Assembly: GCF_005404815.1 (NCBI RefSeq)
Contig: NZ_BJDF01000004.1
Span: 1-64,000, forward strand
Direction: 5' to 3'
DNA: 64,000 nucleotides
DNA from: Companilactobacillus huachuanensis
GTDB taxonomy: Bacteria > Bacillota > Bacilli > Lactobacillales > Lactobacillaceae
The position numbers and the translations under genes were made by a program. Positions 16,304 to 26,269 of this stretch are shown here, piece by piece; the stretch's first letter is position 1; the number at the start of each line of letters is the position of its first letter. The notes beneath the pieces were generated by a model, which was not told the DNA's origin, searched no databases, and saw only the letters and a list, made by a program, of their open reading frames with translations.

Positions 16304-17248
16304 ATGACCCAAGAAGAAAACACGTCATTATTAGTAGATTTGGCTCAAGATTATTATTTAAAGCATTTGAACTTGGGTGACATCTCGAAAAAATACAATA
16401 TTAGTCGCTATAAAATATCAAAATATTTGTCAGAAGCAATCGACAAAAAAATAGTTACTATAAATATTAGTTCCCCCTTTTCACGAAGTTCTGACTTGGA
16501 AAGTAAACTCCGCCTGAATTTTCCGCATCATAATTTTTACGTTTTGAAAAATACTGAAGATATTGCTCACGAAAACGATCGATTTTATTCCTTCGCTGCC
16601 AAGTATCTCCAAGATTTAATTGATGGTAAGAAAACAATTGGTTTAACTTGGGGCGATACTATTTATCACGTAATCGATTCATTTCAAACTACCGCCAGAG
16701 ATAACGTAGTCTTCACGCAATTCATCGGTGAGAACGGTAAGCGTAACTCATTATCAGGTACAACGCCCTTAGTTCAAAAAGCTGCCTCCCGCTACAACGG
16801 TAAATATAGGACTATTGAAGCACCACTTTACATTCTCAGCTCAGATGTCAGAAATCTATTGGCACAAGAGCCGGCCATCCAACCGACACTTACTGCAGCC
16901 CAAGGGCTTGATTTAATTTTCACTAGCGTTGGTACTCTGGATTCTGTTAACAGCATTGGGGCCTGGAATAATAGTCGAGAAATACTCTTTCCAAATGTTG
17001 CTCCTGATAAAGTTGCAGCCATGGCTTATGGTCGTCCAATTGATAAATCAGGTAAGTTATTGGTTGATGAGGATAATGATAAAGTTTTTGGATTAAGTCT
17101 TAAGAAAATTTTGACAATTCCAAATCGTGTAACAATCGTCAATGACAAGTTCAAATCTTCAGCACTATGCGCAACATTAAAGGGAAACTATTTCACTGAC
17201 ATAATTTTAAACGAACCCACTGCAAACAAATTGTTAGCTGAATTATGA
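16304..17248 (+). CDS. SorC/DeoR-type sugar-binding transcriptional regulator
   Basis: 314 residues. The N-terminal HTH (about 10-55, LGDISKKYNISRYKISKYLSEA) is of SorC type. The large C-terminal domain (about 65-310) resembles the SorC/DeoR sugar-phosphate-binding fold, with IGLTWGDTIY and a GLDLIFTSVGTLDS segment. AAAGGAG precedes the ATG. Such regulators normally control a neighbouring sugar or polyol operon, but here the gene is alone, followed by a terminator. Its target and ligand cannot be inferred. Confidence 0.88.
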   Translation: MTQEENTSLLVDLAQDYYLKHLNLGDISKKYNISRYKISKYLSEAIDKKIVTINISSPFSRSSDLESKLRLNFPHHNFYVLKNTEDIAHENDRFYSFAAKYLQDLIDGKKTIGLTWGDTIYHVIDSFQTTARDNVVFTQFIGENGKRNSLSGTTPLVQKAASRYNGKYRTIEAPLYILSSDVRNLLAQEPAIQPTLTAAQGLDLIFTSVGTLDSVNSIGAWNNSREILFPNVAPDKVAAMAYGRPIDKSGKLLVDEDNDKVFGLSLKKILTIPNRVTIVNDKFKSSALCATLKGNYFTDIILNEPTANKLLAEL

Positions 17249-17271
17249 TTTACAATTAATAATAAGAAAAA

Positions 17272-17320
17272 AAGGCTGCCTATTCACTTTCATTTCAAGT
17301 GGAAGACAGCCTCTTTTTTG
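17272..17320. terminator. Intrinsic terminator between convergent genes
   Basis: AGGCTGCCTATTCACTT pairs with AAGTGGAAGACAGCCT, then T6. The arms resemble those of the hairpin at 46203. Confidence 0.85.
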
Positions 17321-17435
17321 ACTCTAAAATGTAGATATTTAATTTACTTAAGTTCTTTTGGAGATTTAAAACACATCAAATCATATGTTCTGCGATTCTA
17401 CTGCATAAATGTACGTCCAATTCAGTAAATCCATT

Positions 17436-18785
17436 CTATTTTTCTATACTTTTACCGCCATAAATTCGACTCGCAATATACCCTACAACTAATCCAATCA
17501 GCGAGGGAACCACCCAACCAAGGCTCATTTCGGCCAGTGGCAAGTGACTGTTCCAAACTAAAATCTGCTGAACAAAACCATTAGTTTGCAAATTCTTTGG
17601 TAAGGCTTCAATTCCGGCAAATAACGCTGGAATAATTGTAAATAACGTTGCTAACCCAAAAATCCACTTTGAATCACCTAGTAAAGGTGTCAAAACTGCA
17701 ATGATAATCAATACCATCGCTAGTGGATATAAGAACATTAAAACTGGCGTTGAATAATTGATCAGGCGTGTCAATCCAATATTGGCAACTAAAAATGACA
17801 CAATCCCTGCCACAATCAAGACAACTAGATAGTTGAATTTCGGAAACATTTCTTTGGCCGTTTCACCAACAGATGAGGTCAACCCAATAGACGTTTTCAA
17901 ACAAGCAATAATCGCAATCAATGCCAATAGGATACTACCAAATGATCCGAAGTAGTAGTTGAAAACCTGTGCTAAAGTCACCCCTCCATTAGTAGCTAAA
18001 GGCAATTTATTCACACTCATCGTTCCTATCAATGCTAAGCAAGCATAAATGATTCCCATTAAAATTACGCAAATAAAACCTGAACGAATAGTATCCTTCG
18101 CAATTTGACCTGGGTGCTTCACGCCTAATGACTTAATCGTATCAATCACTACTACCCCAAATGCTAGTGAGGCCAAAGCATCCATCGTATTATAACCTTC
18201 AGTAAAACCAGCCAAAACCGGACTCTTTGCATATTGCCCATGCGGAACAGCATGCAAACCACCCATAGGTTTTATCATAGCAGTAACAATCAATATTCCT
18301 AACAAAACTAAAAATATCGGAGTCAACCATTTACCAACATAAACCATCAGTTTACTTGGCTTTCTAGCTAACCACAATGTGACGATGAAAAAGACAGCTG
18401 AGAATATTAACAAACTGATACTTTGCTTCGACTTATCCACAAAAGGTGCCAATCCCAGTTGAAAAGATATTGTCGCCAACCGTGGAATCGCAAATAAGGG
18501 GCCCATAGTTAGATAAAGCAGGATTGTAAAAATGTAGGCGAACGGCCGATTAACTTTGCCGGCAAGATCAAAGACACTGTTGCTTCCAGTCATACCCATA
18601 CTTGCAACTCCAAGCAGAGGTAATCCGACACCAGTTATCAACAGCCCTATAATTGCATAAATAACGTTACTACCCGCCTGTTGCCCTAAGAAGACCGGGA
18701 AAATTAAGTTTCCCGCTCCAAAAAACAATCCAAATAGCATTGATCCTATAAAAAATAAATTTCTCCAAGTTAGTTTTTCATTCAT
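17436..18785 (-). CDS. brnQ: Branched-chain amino acid:cation symporter
   Basis: 449 residues with about twelve transmembrane helices, of the LIVCS/BrnQ family, importing leucine, isoleucine and valine with Na+ or H+. The N-terminal signature is FGLFFGAGNLIFPVFLGQ, and GGVTLAQVF with TSSVGETAKEMFPKF lies mid-protein. The ATG at 18785 is chosen because AGAGAG lies 8-9 nt upstream; the GTG at 18794 overlaps that site. The gene stands alone. It complements ilvE at the far end of the window. Confidence 0.93.
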   Translation of the reverse strand: MNEKLTWRNLFFIGSMLFGLFFGAGNLIFPVFLGQQAGSNVIYAIIGLLITGVGLPLLGVASMGMTGSNSVFDLAGKVNRPFAYIFTILLYLTMGPLFAIPRLATISFQLGLAPFVDKSKQSISLLIFSAVFFIVTLWLARKPSKLMVYVGKWLTPIFLVLLGILIVTAMIKPMGGLHAVPHGQYAKSPVLAGFTEGYNTMDALASLAFGVVVIDTIKSLGVKHPGQIAKDTIRSGFICVILMGIIYACLALIGTMSVNKLPLATNGGVTLAQVFNYYFGSFGSILLALIAIIACLKTSIGLTSSVGETAKEMFPKFNYLVVLIVAGIVSFLVANIGLTRLINYSTPVLMFLYPLAMVLIIIAVLTPLLGDSKWIFGLATLFTIIPALFAGIEALPKNLQTNGFVQQILVWNSHLPLAEMSLGWVVPSLIGLVVGYIASRIYGGKSIEK

Positions 18786-18875
18786 TAATTTCACTCTCTT
18801 AATTAAAAGTCCATCTAAATATAATAAGCGAGTCTGGCCGTTAGGACAACTGTTATATTCAAATATATTCTGTCG

Positions 18876-19056
18876 CCTGCCGCATCAGACCGTCAGTAAT
18901 GCAGTACCGCTATGAGGACCGGTTCGAGCCTGAGGTACGGTCTCGAATCTCGCCTTTGAGCCGAAAACCGCGTCTCAAAGATCGTCCTGTGGAGTAAGCG
19001 CTAAAGCGCCAACTCCACTTTCACAGCGGTCTGCATTACTGACGTTCTGAGGCTAG
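18876..19056 (-). repeat. Structured repeat R10, with a wholly different outer stem
   Basis: The P1 arms are GTCAGTAATGCAG (18892-18904) and CTGCATTACTGAC (19031-19043), unrelated to the other copies but perfectly complementary. P2 tip GCGC/GCGC, P3 TTTGAG/CTCAAA. The conserved GACCGGTTCGAGCC and CCTGTGG segments identify the family. Confidence 0.85.
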
Positions 19057-19194
19057 TGTATTTTAAATTAAAATTGTTCACTTATTATTGATATATCCAT
19101 TTACTGCTTTAAAATTTCTGATTGATGATATTAAGAATGAAAGGCAAACACAAAACTTATCCACAGCATAAACTTTATTCTTTTCCTTAAATAT

Positions 19195-19488
19195 CTAAAG
19201 GTTGAAAGGTGAAAAATTAATCTAACAATTGCTATTACAGGCCTGAAGCTAATTTATTTAAATACTCAGAAATCTTCATTTTATTGTTCCGCCCATAAAA
19301 AACTAGTTGGAAGAGCTGAGAGTATTCATTTGCAGCGAAAGTGGCGTTATTGCTTCAGCAATTACACCACCGGGCGCGTTGAAGACTCGCGGGTTTTGCG
19401 AGGCTTCAACCGAGGTTCGAGACCGAACTTTGGCTCGAGCCGTTCCGCGCAGCAATTGAATGCTCTCAGCTCTGGAAACGGCATACTT
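19195..19488 (+). repeat. Structured repeat R11
   Basis: The left end is CTAAAGGTTGAAAGG and the core is about 19303-19488. P2 tip TTGC/GCAA, P3 CTCGC/GCGAG, P4 GGTTCGAG/CTCGAGCC. There is no right CTTTCAACC end; another core follows 20 nt later. Confidence 0.92.
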
Positions 19489-19508
19489 CAATACCAATCA
19501 ATTAAGAC

Positions 19509-19687
19509 TCTAGCCGGAGGGGACGAGGGATGTTGACCTGCTGTGCAAGTGGAGTTAGGGATTTATCCCTTACTCCACCGACGCATTTTGAGATTCGCGG
19601 GCTTTGCGAAGCTCAAAATCGAGGCGCGAGACCTTGGCTCGCACCGGTCGCATAGCGGTCAACATCCCTCGTCCCCTCCGGCGGCAT
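19509..19687 (+). repeat. Structured repeat R12 (25-bp outer stem)
   Basis: Bases 19514-19538 and 19657-19681 are 25-bp perfect complements starting CCGGAGGGGACGAGGG. P2 tip GGGA/TCCC, P3 TTCGC/GCGAA, P4 GCGCGAG/CTCGC. The ends CTAG and CGGCAT are kept. It sits 55 nt from the glucosaminidase stop. Confidence 0.93.
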
Positions 19688-19724
19688 TAAAAAAAGACAT
19701 CCTCATCGTAAAGAGAATGTCTTA
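19688..19724 (-). terminator. Glucosaminidase terminator
   Basis: On the minus strand AGACATTCTC pairs with GAGGATGTCT, followed by T7. Confidence 0.8.
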
Positions 19725-19741
19725 GTATTGCCAAAATATAT

Positions 19742-20737
19742 TTAGGCCAAATATGTATCTTCAACCCATTCGTTTGTAGCAACACGGTAATATGTGTGAC
19801 CGTTATATGTCTTTGTTTGATCAGTATACCAAGGTGTTTTGTTAGCTAAACCACGGTTTGTAACAGTTGTTGGTGTGCCATCGCTACCAAATGCGAAAAG
19901 TTTTACATAGTTTCCATTTGTGTTGTTAACAGTAATAACACTACTTTGAGCACCACCGTTTGTTTCAGCGTTGCCATCATATTGAGTCAGGTTGTATGTT
20001 TGAATCAAGTTGTTCAATGATGATGCATAGTTAGGAGCTGTTGCATATCTTCCTTGTAGCCAAGCAGTAGCGTCCTTATATGACTTAGTATTTTCTGTCC
20101 ATGTACCACTGTAATAACTTGAGTTCCATGAAACACCGTTACGCAACTTATCTCCGTTGTCAGCGAATGATTCATAGTAACTTGGGTACTTTCTAAAGTT
20201 GGCATTAATTGTATACCAGCCTTGTGAAGCACTCCATTCAGAAGTTGGCATTGTTACATAGGCACCGTTATAGTCACCCTTAATACCAAACAAGTTATGA
20301 CCTTGTGTAGCCAAAGTTGAAGTACCCCAGCCACTTTCAAGGATAGCTTGTGCCAACATAACTGAAGTATAAAGGCCATATTGTGAAGCAGCCTTTTGAG
20401 CCATTGGAACAGCTGAACTCAAGAATGCTTGTTGTTGTGCCGTTGTTGCCCCTGTAGCAGCTTGAATAACTGCGGTTGTATTTAGTGCGTTATTTAGTGA
20501 TTCACTGGCAGCTTGAACAGTGGCTGAAGTAGCAACTGTTGTATCAGCTTTTTGGGCTGAGCCGGCAATGACATTTGAACTATTATCTTGTGATTTATTA
20601 TTTACTTGTTCGGTACTTGTTTGTGCTGCAGTAGAGTCTGCATCATTTGTTGTTGCAGCAGACACGATTGAAGGTGTCGCAGTTGCAGCTAATGTGCCAA
20701 GTACTAATGCACTAGTTAGTAGATTTTTTTTAGACAT
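19742..20737 (-). CDS. GH73 N-acetylglucosaminidase with SLAP domain
   Basis: 331 residues. The signal peptide (1-27) is followed by a Ser/Thr/Gln-rich low-complexity linker (28-100). The glucosaminidase domain (about 105-255) has the catalytic-type Glu in AQAILESGWGTSTLA, and the family's NLFGIKG and W..YxS segments. It cleaves the glycan strands of peptidoglycan during cell separation or growth. One C-terminal SLAP repeat (about 275-331, ending HTYYRVATNEWVEDTYLA) holds it to the wall. AAGGGG precedes the ATG. The gene is monocistronic with a terminator 20 nt after the stop. Confidence 0.93.
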   Translation of the reverse strand: MSKKNLLTSALVLGTLAATATPSIVSAATTNDADSTAAQTSTEQVNNKSQDNSSNVIAGSAQKADTTVATSATVQAASESLNNALNTTAVIQAATGATTAQQQAFLSSAVPMAQKAASQYGLYTSVMLAQAILESGWGTSTLATQGHNLFGIKGDYNGAYVTMPTSEWSASQGWYTINANFRKYPSYYESFADNGDKLRNGVSWNSSYYSGTWTENTKSYKDATAWLQGRYATAPNYASSLNNLIQTYNLTQYDGNAETNGGAQSSVITVNNTNGNYVKLFAFGSDGTPTTVTNRGLANKTPWYTDQTKTYNGHTYYRVATNEWVEDTYLA

Positions 20738-21111
20738 AGAATGGTTTCCCCTTAATAAATAATCTAGTTATAGACTACTATTTAAAAAAAGTAGTTTCAA
20801 CAAAACCTGGAATTTGTAACAAGAATTAAACATTCGAAAATAAATTGTAATTTTTTGCCACTTGACTTTAAGAATTCCTTAAGAACCTAAAGATTTCTTA
20901 TAGTTAGTTACGGAAAGAAATCTAAATTTAGTCAAAATTCCAGCAATAATCACAAAAGTATTTCAATGTATAACAAATAAAATAATCGGTAGTTGGAATT
21001 ATATTGTTATATTATTTGAGAAAATCCCCTTATAGCACGCCATCTAGGCCTTATTGAACGTATTTGTCGCCTCCTTTTATTTTGTGAGTTTTTACACTAC
21101 CACTAAAATTT
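20738..21111. other. Non-coding region between prfC and the glucosaminidase gene
   Basis: AT-rich, no credible gene. It holds the glucosaminidase leader with a GACTACT/AGTAGTT inverted repeat (about 20772-20797) and a TTAAG/CTTAA inverted repeat around GAATTC (about 20870). Either may be a regulatory site; I cannot assign one. Confidence 0.5.
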
Positions 21112-21140
21112 TACAATAAAAAAAACCGCCATTCAGCGAT
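21112..21140 (-). terminator. prfC terminator
   Basis: On the minus strand ATCGCTGAATGGCGGT forms a short hairpin followed by T8. It overlaps the region immediately after the stop codon. Confidence 0.6.
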
Positions 21141-21143
21141 TTT

Positions 21144-22721
21144 CTATAATTTTGAAGTTAACTTAACATCTGGATATTTGTTAGCAAACCAGTTTTCCGC
21201 AAATCTATTTTCAAATAAGAATAGTGGCTTGTCATCCAAATCTTTCACTAGCATATTTCTAGTTGAAGACATTGATTGATCCAACTGTTCAGGATCGACC
21301 CAACGAGCAATTCTAGAGCCAATAGGTTTCATAACAACATCACAATTATATTCATTTTTCATTCTAAACTGGAATACTTCGAATTGAAGTTGTCCAACTG
21401 CACCCAAGATGTAGTCATTAGTTGTATATTTCTTGTAAAGTTGTACTGCACCCTCTTGAACTAGTTGTTGCATACCTTTATGGAATGATTTCTGCTTCAT
21501 AACATTCTTAGCTTGAACTTCCATAAACATTTCAGGTGTAAATTGTGGCAAATCTTCAAATTGAACTGACTTTTTACCTTCGTAAATTGTATCGCCAATT
21601 TGGAAATTACCAGTATCATATAAACCTACAATATCACCGGCAACGGCTGACTTAACAGTTTCTCTTTGGTCAGACATAAATTCAGTCGCATTGTTCAAAC
21701 GCATAACCTTACCAGTTCTTTGCAATGTTACATCCATACCTCGAACAAATTCACCGGAACAGATTCTGACAAAAGCAATTCTATCACGATGATTTGGATT
21801 CATATTAGCTTGAATTTTGAAGACAAAGGCAGAGAATTCTGGATCATCTGGTTTAACAATATCAGTGCCATCTTTTTCCATATGTTCAGCAGGAGCTGGC
21901 GCCATATCTAGGAAGGTATTCAAGAAGGTTTCAACACCAAAGTTTGTCAAAGCTGAGCCGAAGAAAACTGGAGTTTGATTACCGGCCTGAACCTTCGCCA
22001 AGTCAAACTTATTACCAGCTTCTTTGATCAAATCAACTTCACCAAGAGCTTGTTCGTAAACGCCCTCTTCTTCGATCGGATTGTGTTCAGCCAATTGACC
22101 ATCGTCGTTTAATGACAAGAAACGGTCATCGCCATCTTTTCGATAAAGTTCCAAACGGTTATTACTGATATCATAGAGACCCTTCAGTTCCTTACCCATA
22201 CCGATAGGCCAATTCATTGCGCAACCTTCGATATTAAGTAATTCTTCAAGTTCAGCTATCAAGTCAAGTGGATCACGTCCATCACGATCCAATTTATTCA
22301 TGAATGTAAAGATTGGAATGCCACGTTTTTTAACAACTTTAAATAATTTCTTAGTCTGAGGTTCGATACCTTTAGCAGAATCAATAACCATGACCGCTGC
22401 ATCAACAGCCATCAAAGTCCGATAAGTATCTTCAGAGAAATCCTCGTGTCCTGGGGTATCCAAAATATTGATATCCTTGTCGTGATAATGAAACTGCATT
22501 ACAGAACTGGTAACAGAAATACCACGTTTCTTTTCAATTTCCATCCAATCACTAGTTGCAAATTGACCAGATTTTTTAGCTTTAACGGTACCGGCAGAAC
22601 GAATTACACCACCGAAATAAAGCATTTGTTCTGTAATAGTTGTTTTACCAGCATCCGGGTGAGAGATGATAGCAAAGGTTCTTCGTTTGTTAACTTCTTG
22701 TTCTAATTGTTTTTGATCCAT
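21144..22721 (-). CDS. prfC: Peptide chain release factor 3
   Basis: 525 residues, the normal RF3 length. This translational GTPase removes RF1/RF2 from the ribosome after termination. G1 is SHPDAGKTT (about 20-28), switch II is DTPGHEDFS, and G4 is NKLDRD. The RF3-specific domains II and III follow ([21 protein letters not shown] near the C terminus). It starts at ATG 22721 with an AGGAAC-type site upstream. It is single-gene and the housekeeping anchor of this stretch. Confidence 0.97.
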   Translation of the reverse strand: MDQKQLEQEVNKRRTFAIISHPDAGKTTITEQMLYFGGVIRSAGTVKAKKSGQFATSDWMEIEKKRGISVTSSVMQFHYHDKDINILDTPGHEDFSEDTYRTLMAVDAAVMVIDSAKGIEPQTKKLFKVVKKRGIPIFTFMNKLDRDGRDPLDLIAELEELLNIEGCAMNWPIGMGKELKGLYDISNNRLELYRKDGDDRFLSLNDDGQLAEHNPIEEEGVYEQALGEVDLIKEAGNKFDLAKVQAGNQTPVFFGSALTNFGVETFLNTFLDMAPAPAEHMEKDGTDIVKPDDPEFSAFVFKIQANMNPNHRDRIAFVRICSGEFVRGMDVTLQRTGKVMRLNNATEFMSDQRETVKSAVAGDIVGLYDTGNFQIGDTIYEGKKSVQFEDLPQFTPEMFMEVQAKNVMKQKSFHKGMQQLVQEGAVQLYKKYTTNDYILGAVGQLQFEVFQFRMKNEYNCDVVMKPIGSRIARWVDPEQLDQSMSSTRNMLVKDLDDKPLFLFENRFAENWFANKYPDVKLTSKL

Positions 22722-22788
22722 ATTAATTTATTGAAGTTCCTTTCTTTTTTGGTTGTCATAAATTTAAGGATTTTTTGTTATTGGGATA

Positions 22789-22974
22789 TGCCGCCGGAGG
22801 GAGCCAGAAAATTAAGCCTGCTGTGAGGACCGGTCTGAGCCATAGTACGGTCTCAGACCTCGATTTTGAGCTTCGCAAAGTACGCGAATCTCAAAACTCG
22901 TCCTGTGGTGTAATGGCTAAAGCCATAACGCCACCTTCACTGCTGGCTCAATTTCTGGCTCCCTCCGGCTAGTT
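22789..22974 (-). repeat. Structured repeat R13
   Basis: Minus orientation. The outer arms CCGGAGGGAGCCAGAAA and TTTCTGGCTCCCTCCGG are perfect. P2 tip is TGGC/GCCA. Ends ATGCCG and CTAG are kept. It lies upstream of prfC rather than behind a stop codon. Confidence 0.9.
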
Positions 22975-23150
22975 TTAAGTTTCCTACTGGATTATACACA
23001 ATAGTCAAAGGTTTCTTGCATGTAGCTTACATGACAAATCCACATCATATTTTAACGTATTGCATTCATTACACGAATTAATGAATGTTAATAACACCAT
23101 TCATCTATTATATTATAGAAAACATTATTAAAGGCGATTAATATTTATAA

Positions 23151-23364
23151 CTAAAGGTTGAAAGGTGAAAAATCAATCTAACCATTGTTATTACAGCTTA
23201 GAGTTAATTTATTTAAATAATCAGAAATCTTAATTCCGTTACCAACATTAAAAAACTAGTTGGAAGAGCTGAGAGTATTCATTTTGCAGCGAAAGTGGCG
23301 TTAGTGCTTTAAATTACATCACCGGTCTGGAAACGGCATACTTAACTAAACTTTCATCCTTCAG
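23151..23364 (+). repeat. Structured repeat R14, internally deleted, with target duplication
   Basis: 214 bp. The ends are CTAAAGGTTGAAAG and TTTCATCCTTCAG, and TTTATAA flanks both sides (23144-23150, 23365-23371). The left P1 arm and a partial P2 remain; P3, P4 and the right P1 arm are gone. Confidence 0.92.
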
Positions 23365-23394
23365 TTTATAATCTAAATCAACACAAAATACATT

Positions 23395-23567
23395 ACGGAG
23401 GTGTCGAGTGATGGAGACCTGCTGTGCAAGTGGAGTTAGGGATTTATCCCTTACTCCACCGACGTATTTTGAGATTCGCGGTCTTTGCGAAGCTCAAAAT
23501 CGAGGCGCGAGACCTTGGCTCGCACCAGTCGCATAGCGGGCTCCATCACTCGACACCTCCGGCGGCC
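23395..23567 (+). repeat. Structured repeat R15
   Basis: The outer arms GGAGGTGTCGAGTGATGGAG (23397-23416) and its exact complement (23541-23560) share no sequence with family-A stems. P2 tip GGGA/TCCC, P3 TTCGC/GCGAA. It sits about 25 nt after the end of the HlyC/CorC gene with its CGGC end facing it. Confidence 0.92.
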
Positions 23568-23592
23568 TCCATCATAAAAAAAAGAAATACTG

Positions 23593-24945
23593 TTAGTATT
23601 TCTCTTTATACATGTTAGTAGTAACATTCTTCAATTTGCTGTCAGGTACTGTCACGATAACATTTTCAATTCTCGAACCATTCAATTCACCTGACGTAAT
23701 AACCGTACCATCACTTAATTCAAATGATTGAGGATGTTTAGCATCTGGAATTTCACCCAGATTCATTATTAAATATCCCGCAATCGTATCAACATAATCA
23801 ACGTGGATCTCTTCTTCAAAGAGTTCATCGAAATCTTCAATTGTCATTAAACCGACAACTGAAAATTTGTTGGCTCCGAGTCTTTGGAAATTCTTCGTTA
23901 CGGGATCGTATTCATCATCAATTTCACCAACAATTTCTTCAAGAATATCTTCAATTGTTGCCAAACCGACGATTCCACCATACTCATCAACGACCATGGC
24001 AATTTGTGTCTGGGTACTTCGCATTTTCAAAAGTAAACTATCAATGTTAGTAGCTTCCGGAACAAACAACGGATCTTTCATAATTGACTTCAAATTAATA
24101 TTGTCAAAACCGACCTCACGAGAACGCTTCAACAAATCTTTAATATGGATAATACCTATCACATTATCCTTGTCGCCACCATAAACAGGAATTCTTGAAT
24201 ATGGCTGACTTAGAATAGAATCGATATTCTTATCGACTGAATCATTGATATCCAACATGAAAGTATCGGTTCTTGGAACCATAATTTCACGAGCGGTCTT
24301 ATCACCAAATCGGATAATTCCTTGTAACATCTGATACTCATCAGAATTGATAGTCCCGGTATTACGAGACTTTTTCAGCGTTGCAATCATTTCATTTCTA
24401 GTAATCGGTTCGTCTTTTTTACTGAAATCAATTGGTGTGATTTTCATCAACACATCGATAGTTGAATCTAGTAACCAGACAAAAGGCTTCAAGATTCAGC
24501 CGAACAAACTGATCATTGGTTGCGTGAAACTTGCCACCTCATATGGCCGTTGTAACGCTATCCTCTTCGGATACAATTCCCCTAAAACTAAAGTAATAAA
24601 CGATAAAATCACCGTTATAATTACTATTGAAACTTCCCGGCTACCAGGAAAATCTCCTATAATACCTTCCATCCAAACACTCAATGTCGTAGCGGCACTA
24701 GCAGATGATAAAAATCCTGCTAAAGTAATTGCCACTTGAATCGTTGACAGAAATTTATTTGGTTCGTTGATCATTTGAAGAATTTTCTTAGCTCCACGGC
24801 TATGTTTAGCCTTTTCCTCAACGGACGTCTTATTAACAGAAACAATCGCCATCTCGCCTGCTGCAAAAAAAGCATTTAATATTGTCAAAACAATTATTAA
24901 AATCAGCTGCCCGGAAAGCGACGCTCCAGAAGAGTCACCACTCAT
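23593..24945 (-). pseudogene. HlyC/CorC (CNNM/CBS) membrane protein, in-frame TGA
   Basis: Two halves in one frame. The first (24945-24499) has the DUF21/CNNM transmembrane domain (residues about 10-149, NAFFAAGEMAIVSVNKT, LGELYPKRIALQ). The second (24495-23593) has a CBS pair (IMVPRTDTFMLD, GIIHIKDLL) and a CorC_HlyC domain. A single TGA (24498-24496) separates LFG from ILKPFVWLLD; related proteins usually have FGW here, so TGG to TGA is the simplest explanation. Without readthrough only the membrane half is made. Internal restart at the TTG at 24492 would give the cytosolic half, but no ribosome binding site is obvious. The family is implicated in Mg2+/Co2+ homeostasis. A sequencing error is possible. 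Confidence 0.85.
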
Positions 24946-25552
24946 TTAACTCGCACTCTCTTTCATATGTAAACTTAAATACCTAACTGGTTTGTTAACT
25001 CCAGAAACGAGTATTTCCAACTGCAATAAAAACGATTCACTGCACGTGGAAATATTCGTTTCTTCTGGATAATTTCAACTTTTCAAAGTAAATCCAAAAC
25101 TAACAATTCTTGAGTTAAGTATAAACAAAACAATTATAACAGGTGTTCAAACATTCAACAATAAGTGTTAGATGTTTATACTGAATAAAACAGGCTTATA
25201 TTTATCTCTATCATTGGTTTCTCAATCTCAAATAGATTACGTTTAGCTTTCAGCTTAATCGATGAAAACTGTCATAGACTTATGGCTTTTCATTTTTTTC
25301 ATATAGTACTGGCTCATGGTTAGTTTTGATTTTTAAGGCCCTGAGGATTTCAAACTTCAGTTCTATTTTATTATCCCAGTCATTAATCCCATCAATCTTA
25401 AATTACGACATATTTTCAACTCTGATATAACTAAGAGTAAAAAAAACAATAAATAAACTTGAATCTGGTTATATATCATCAACATACATACATCGAATCT
25501 TCTCGTCATTAATGATAGAATAGACCTATCAGTATATAGGGAGTATCTTAAT
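24946..25552. other. Non-coding region with a long inverted repeat
   Basis: CCAGAAACGAGTATTTCCA (25001-25019) is nearly complementary to TGGAAATATTCGTTTCTTC.. ending at 25068, a hairpin of about 20 bp without a T tract. The remainder to 25552 is AT-rich; a stretch near 25349-25378 faintly resembles the flank of the structured repeats. No gene is supported. Confidence 0.5.
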
Positions 25553-26014
25553 ATGTCTAACAAAAAAATTGCTGTGATCTACCTGTTCTTTTTCATCATC
25601 CCTTACATTCTCTGTTTATCAATCATCGGAGTCTCGTACAACTCCTTGGTTTTGCACGCTTTAACGTGGAGAATTGTGGTCGGTGGTGTTGTTGGAGCTT
25701 TTGGAATGTTTGCAGTCAAGGTTATCGCCCAGCGTCCTGTGTTGATCATGTATCGTAGTTCGACTGGAAAATTGTTAAAAGATTTACTTAATTTCTTTAT
25801 TTTGGAAAGAAGTAGATTGGTAATCGGCGCCAATTTGGTTGTTGATTTCTTCTTTTCAGTTGCCAGCATTTATTTAGTTGCTAAATTTATGCCATTAACA
25901 ATTATCTTAGGCAGAACCTTAGGTTGGTTAGTACTGATCCTAGTAATATCACTAACTTTGGCATCATATCTTGAATTTGAATCCTTATCGATTTATACCG
26001 AAAAGAAAAAATAA
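25553..26014 (+). CDS. Unknown four-helix membrane protein
   Basis: 153 residues with four hydrophobic segments (about 8-28, 37-60, 90-110, 118-138) and a Lys-rich C terminus (TEKKK). A polar stretch QRPVLIMYRSSTGKLLKDLLN lies between helices 2 and 3, probably cytosolic. I do not recognise a family. An AGGGAG site sits about 11 nt before the ATG, so expression is plausible. It lies immediately before the cysteine operon promoter but appears separately transcribed. Confidence 0.65.
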   Translation: MSNKKIAVIYLFFFIIPYILCLSIIGVSYNSLVLHALTWRIVVGGVVGAFGMFAVKVIAQRPVLIMYRSSTGKLLKDLLNFFILERSRLVIGANLVVDFFFSVASIYLVAKFMPLTIILGRTLGWLVLILVISLTLASYLEFESLSIYTEKKK

Positions 26015-26017
26015 CAC

Positions 26018-26046
26018 TTGACTTATTTAATTAGTCATTGTAAATT
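26018..26046 (+). promoter_or_regulatory. Cysteine operon promoter
   Basis: TTGACT (26018-26023) and TAAATT (26041-26046) have a 17-nt spacer. Transcription would start about 10 nt before the leader peptide ribosome binding site. Confidence 0.6.
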
Positions 26047-26077
26047 TGAAACAACTTAATTGCAGGAGGAATCGGAC

Positions 26078-26176
26078 ATGTTGAATTTTAATCAAAAACA
26101 AGTTGAATCATGTTGTTGTGTAGTAATGGAAAAACATTACTATACTTTTTCAACATGCCTAATACCACTCAATTGA
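26078..26176 (+). CDS. Cysteine-rich leader peptide
   Basis: A 32-codon frame begins with ATG 7 nt after a perfect AGGAGGA (26064-26070). Residues 12-14 are three consecutive Cys codons (TGT TGT TGT, 26111-26119) and residue 27 is a fourth Cys. The Cys run overlaps one arm of a nested hairpin: CATGTTG (26109-26115) with CAACATG (26151-26157) around AGTAATG/CATTACT (26122-26141). A strong terminator lies 30 nt after the stop codon, and cysteine genes follow. This is the classic layout of ribosome-mediated attenuation: stalling when Cys-tRNA is scarce would alter folding and allow readthrough. The peptide itself probably has no other function. Confidence 0.75.
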   Translation: MLNFNQKQVESCCCVVMEKHYYTFSTCLIPLN

Positions 26177-26238
26177 TAATCAAGTAGTGAAAACTAAAAT
26201 TATCAAGCGGAGTTGACATTAGTCAGCTCCGCTTTTTT
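26173..26238 (+). promoter_or_regulatory. Attenuator of the cysteine operon
   Basis: TTGATAAT (26173-26180, covering the leader stop codon) pairs with ATTATCAA (26199-26206). Directly adjacent, GCGGAGTTGAC (26207-26217) pairs with GTCAGCTCCGC (26222-26232), then T6. The second hairpin is an intrinsic terminator between leader and structural genes. A mutually exclusive antiterminator is not obvious by eye. Confidence 0.7.
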
Positions 26239-26269
26239 GTGTTCTTAGCTGCTTAGAAAGGAGTTACTT

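Noticed and set aside
24490-24504. UGA read as tryptophan as a genetic-code change
   Set aside because: Every other gene in the window is intact under the standard bacterial code with TGA used as a normal stop, so one in-frame TGA points to mutation or error.
25363-25563. 66-residue frame on the minus strand
   Set aside because: It has an AT-rich, hydrophobic composition typical of chance, no ribosome binding site and overlaps the start of the membrane protein gene.
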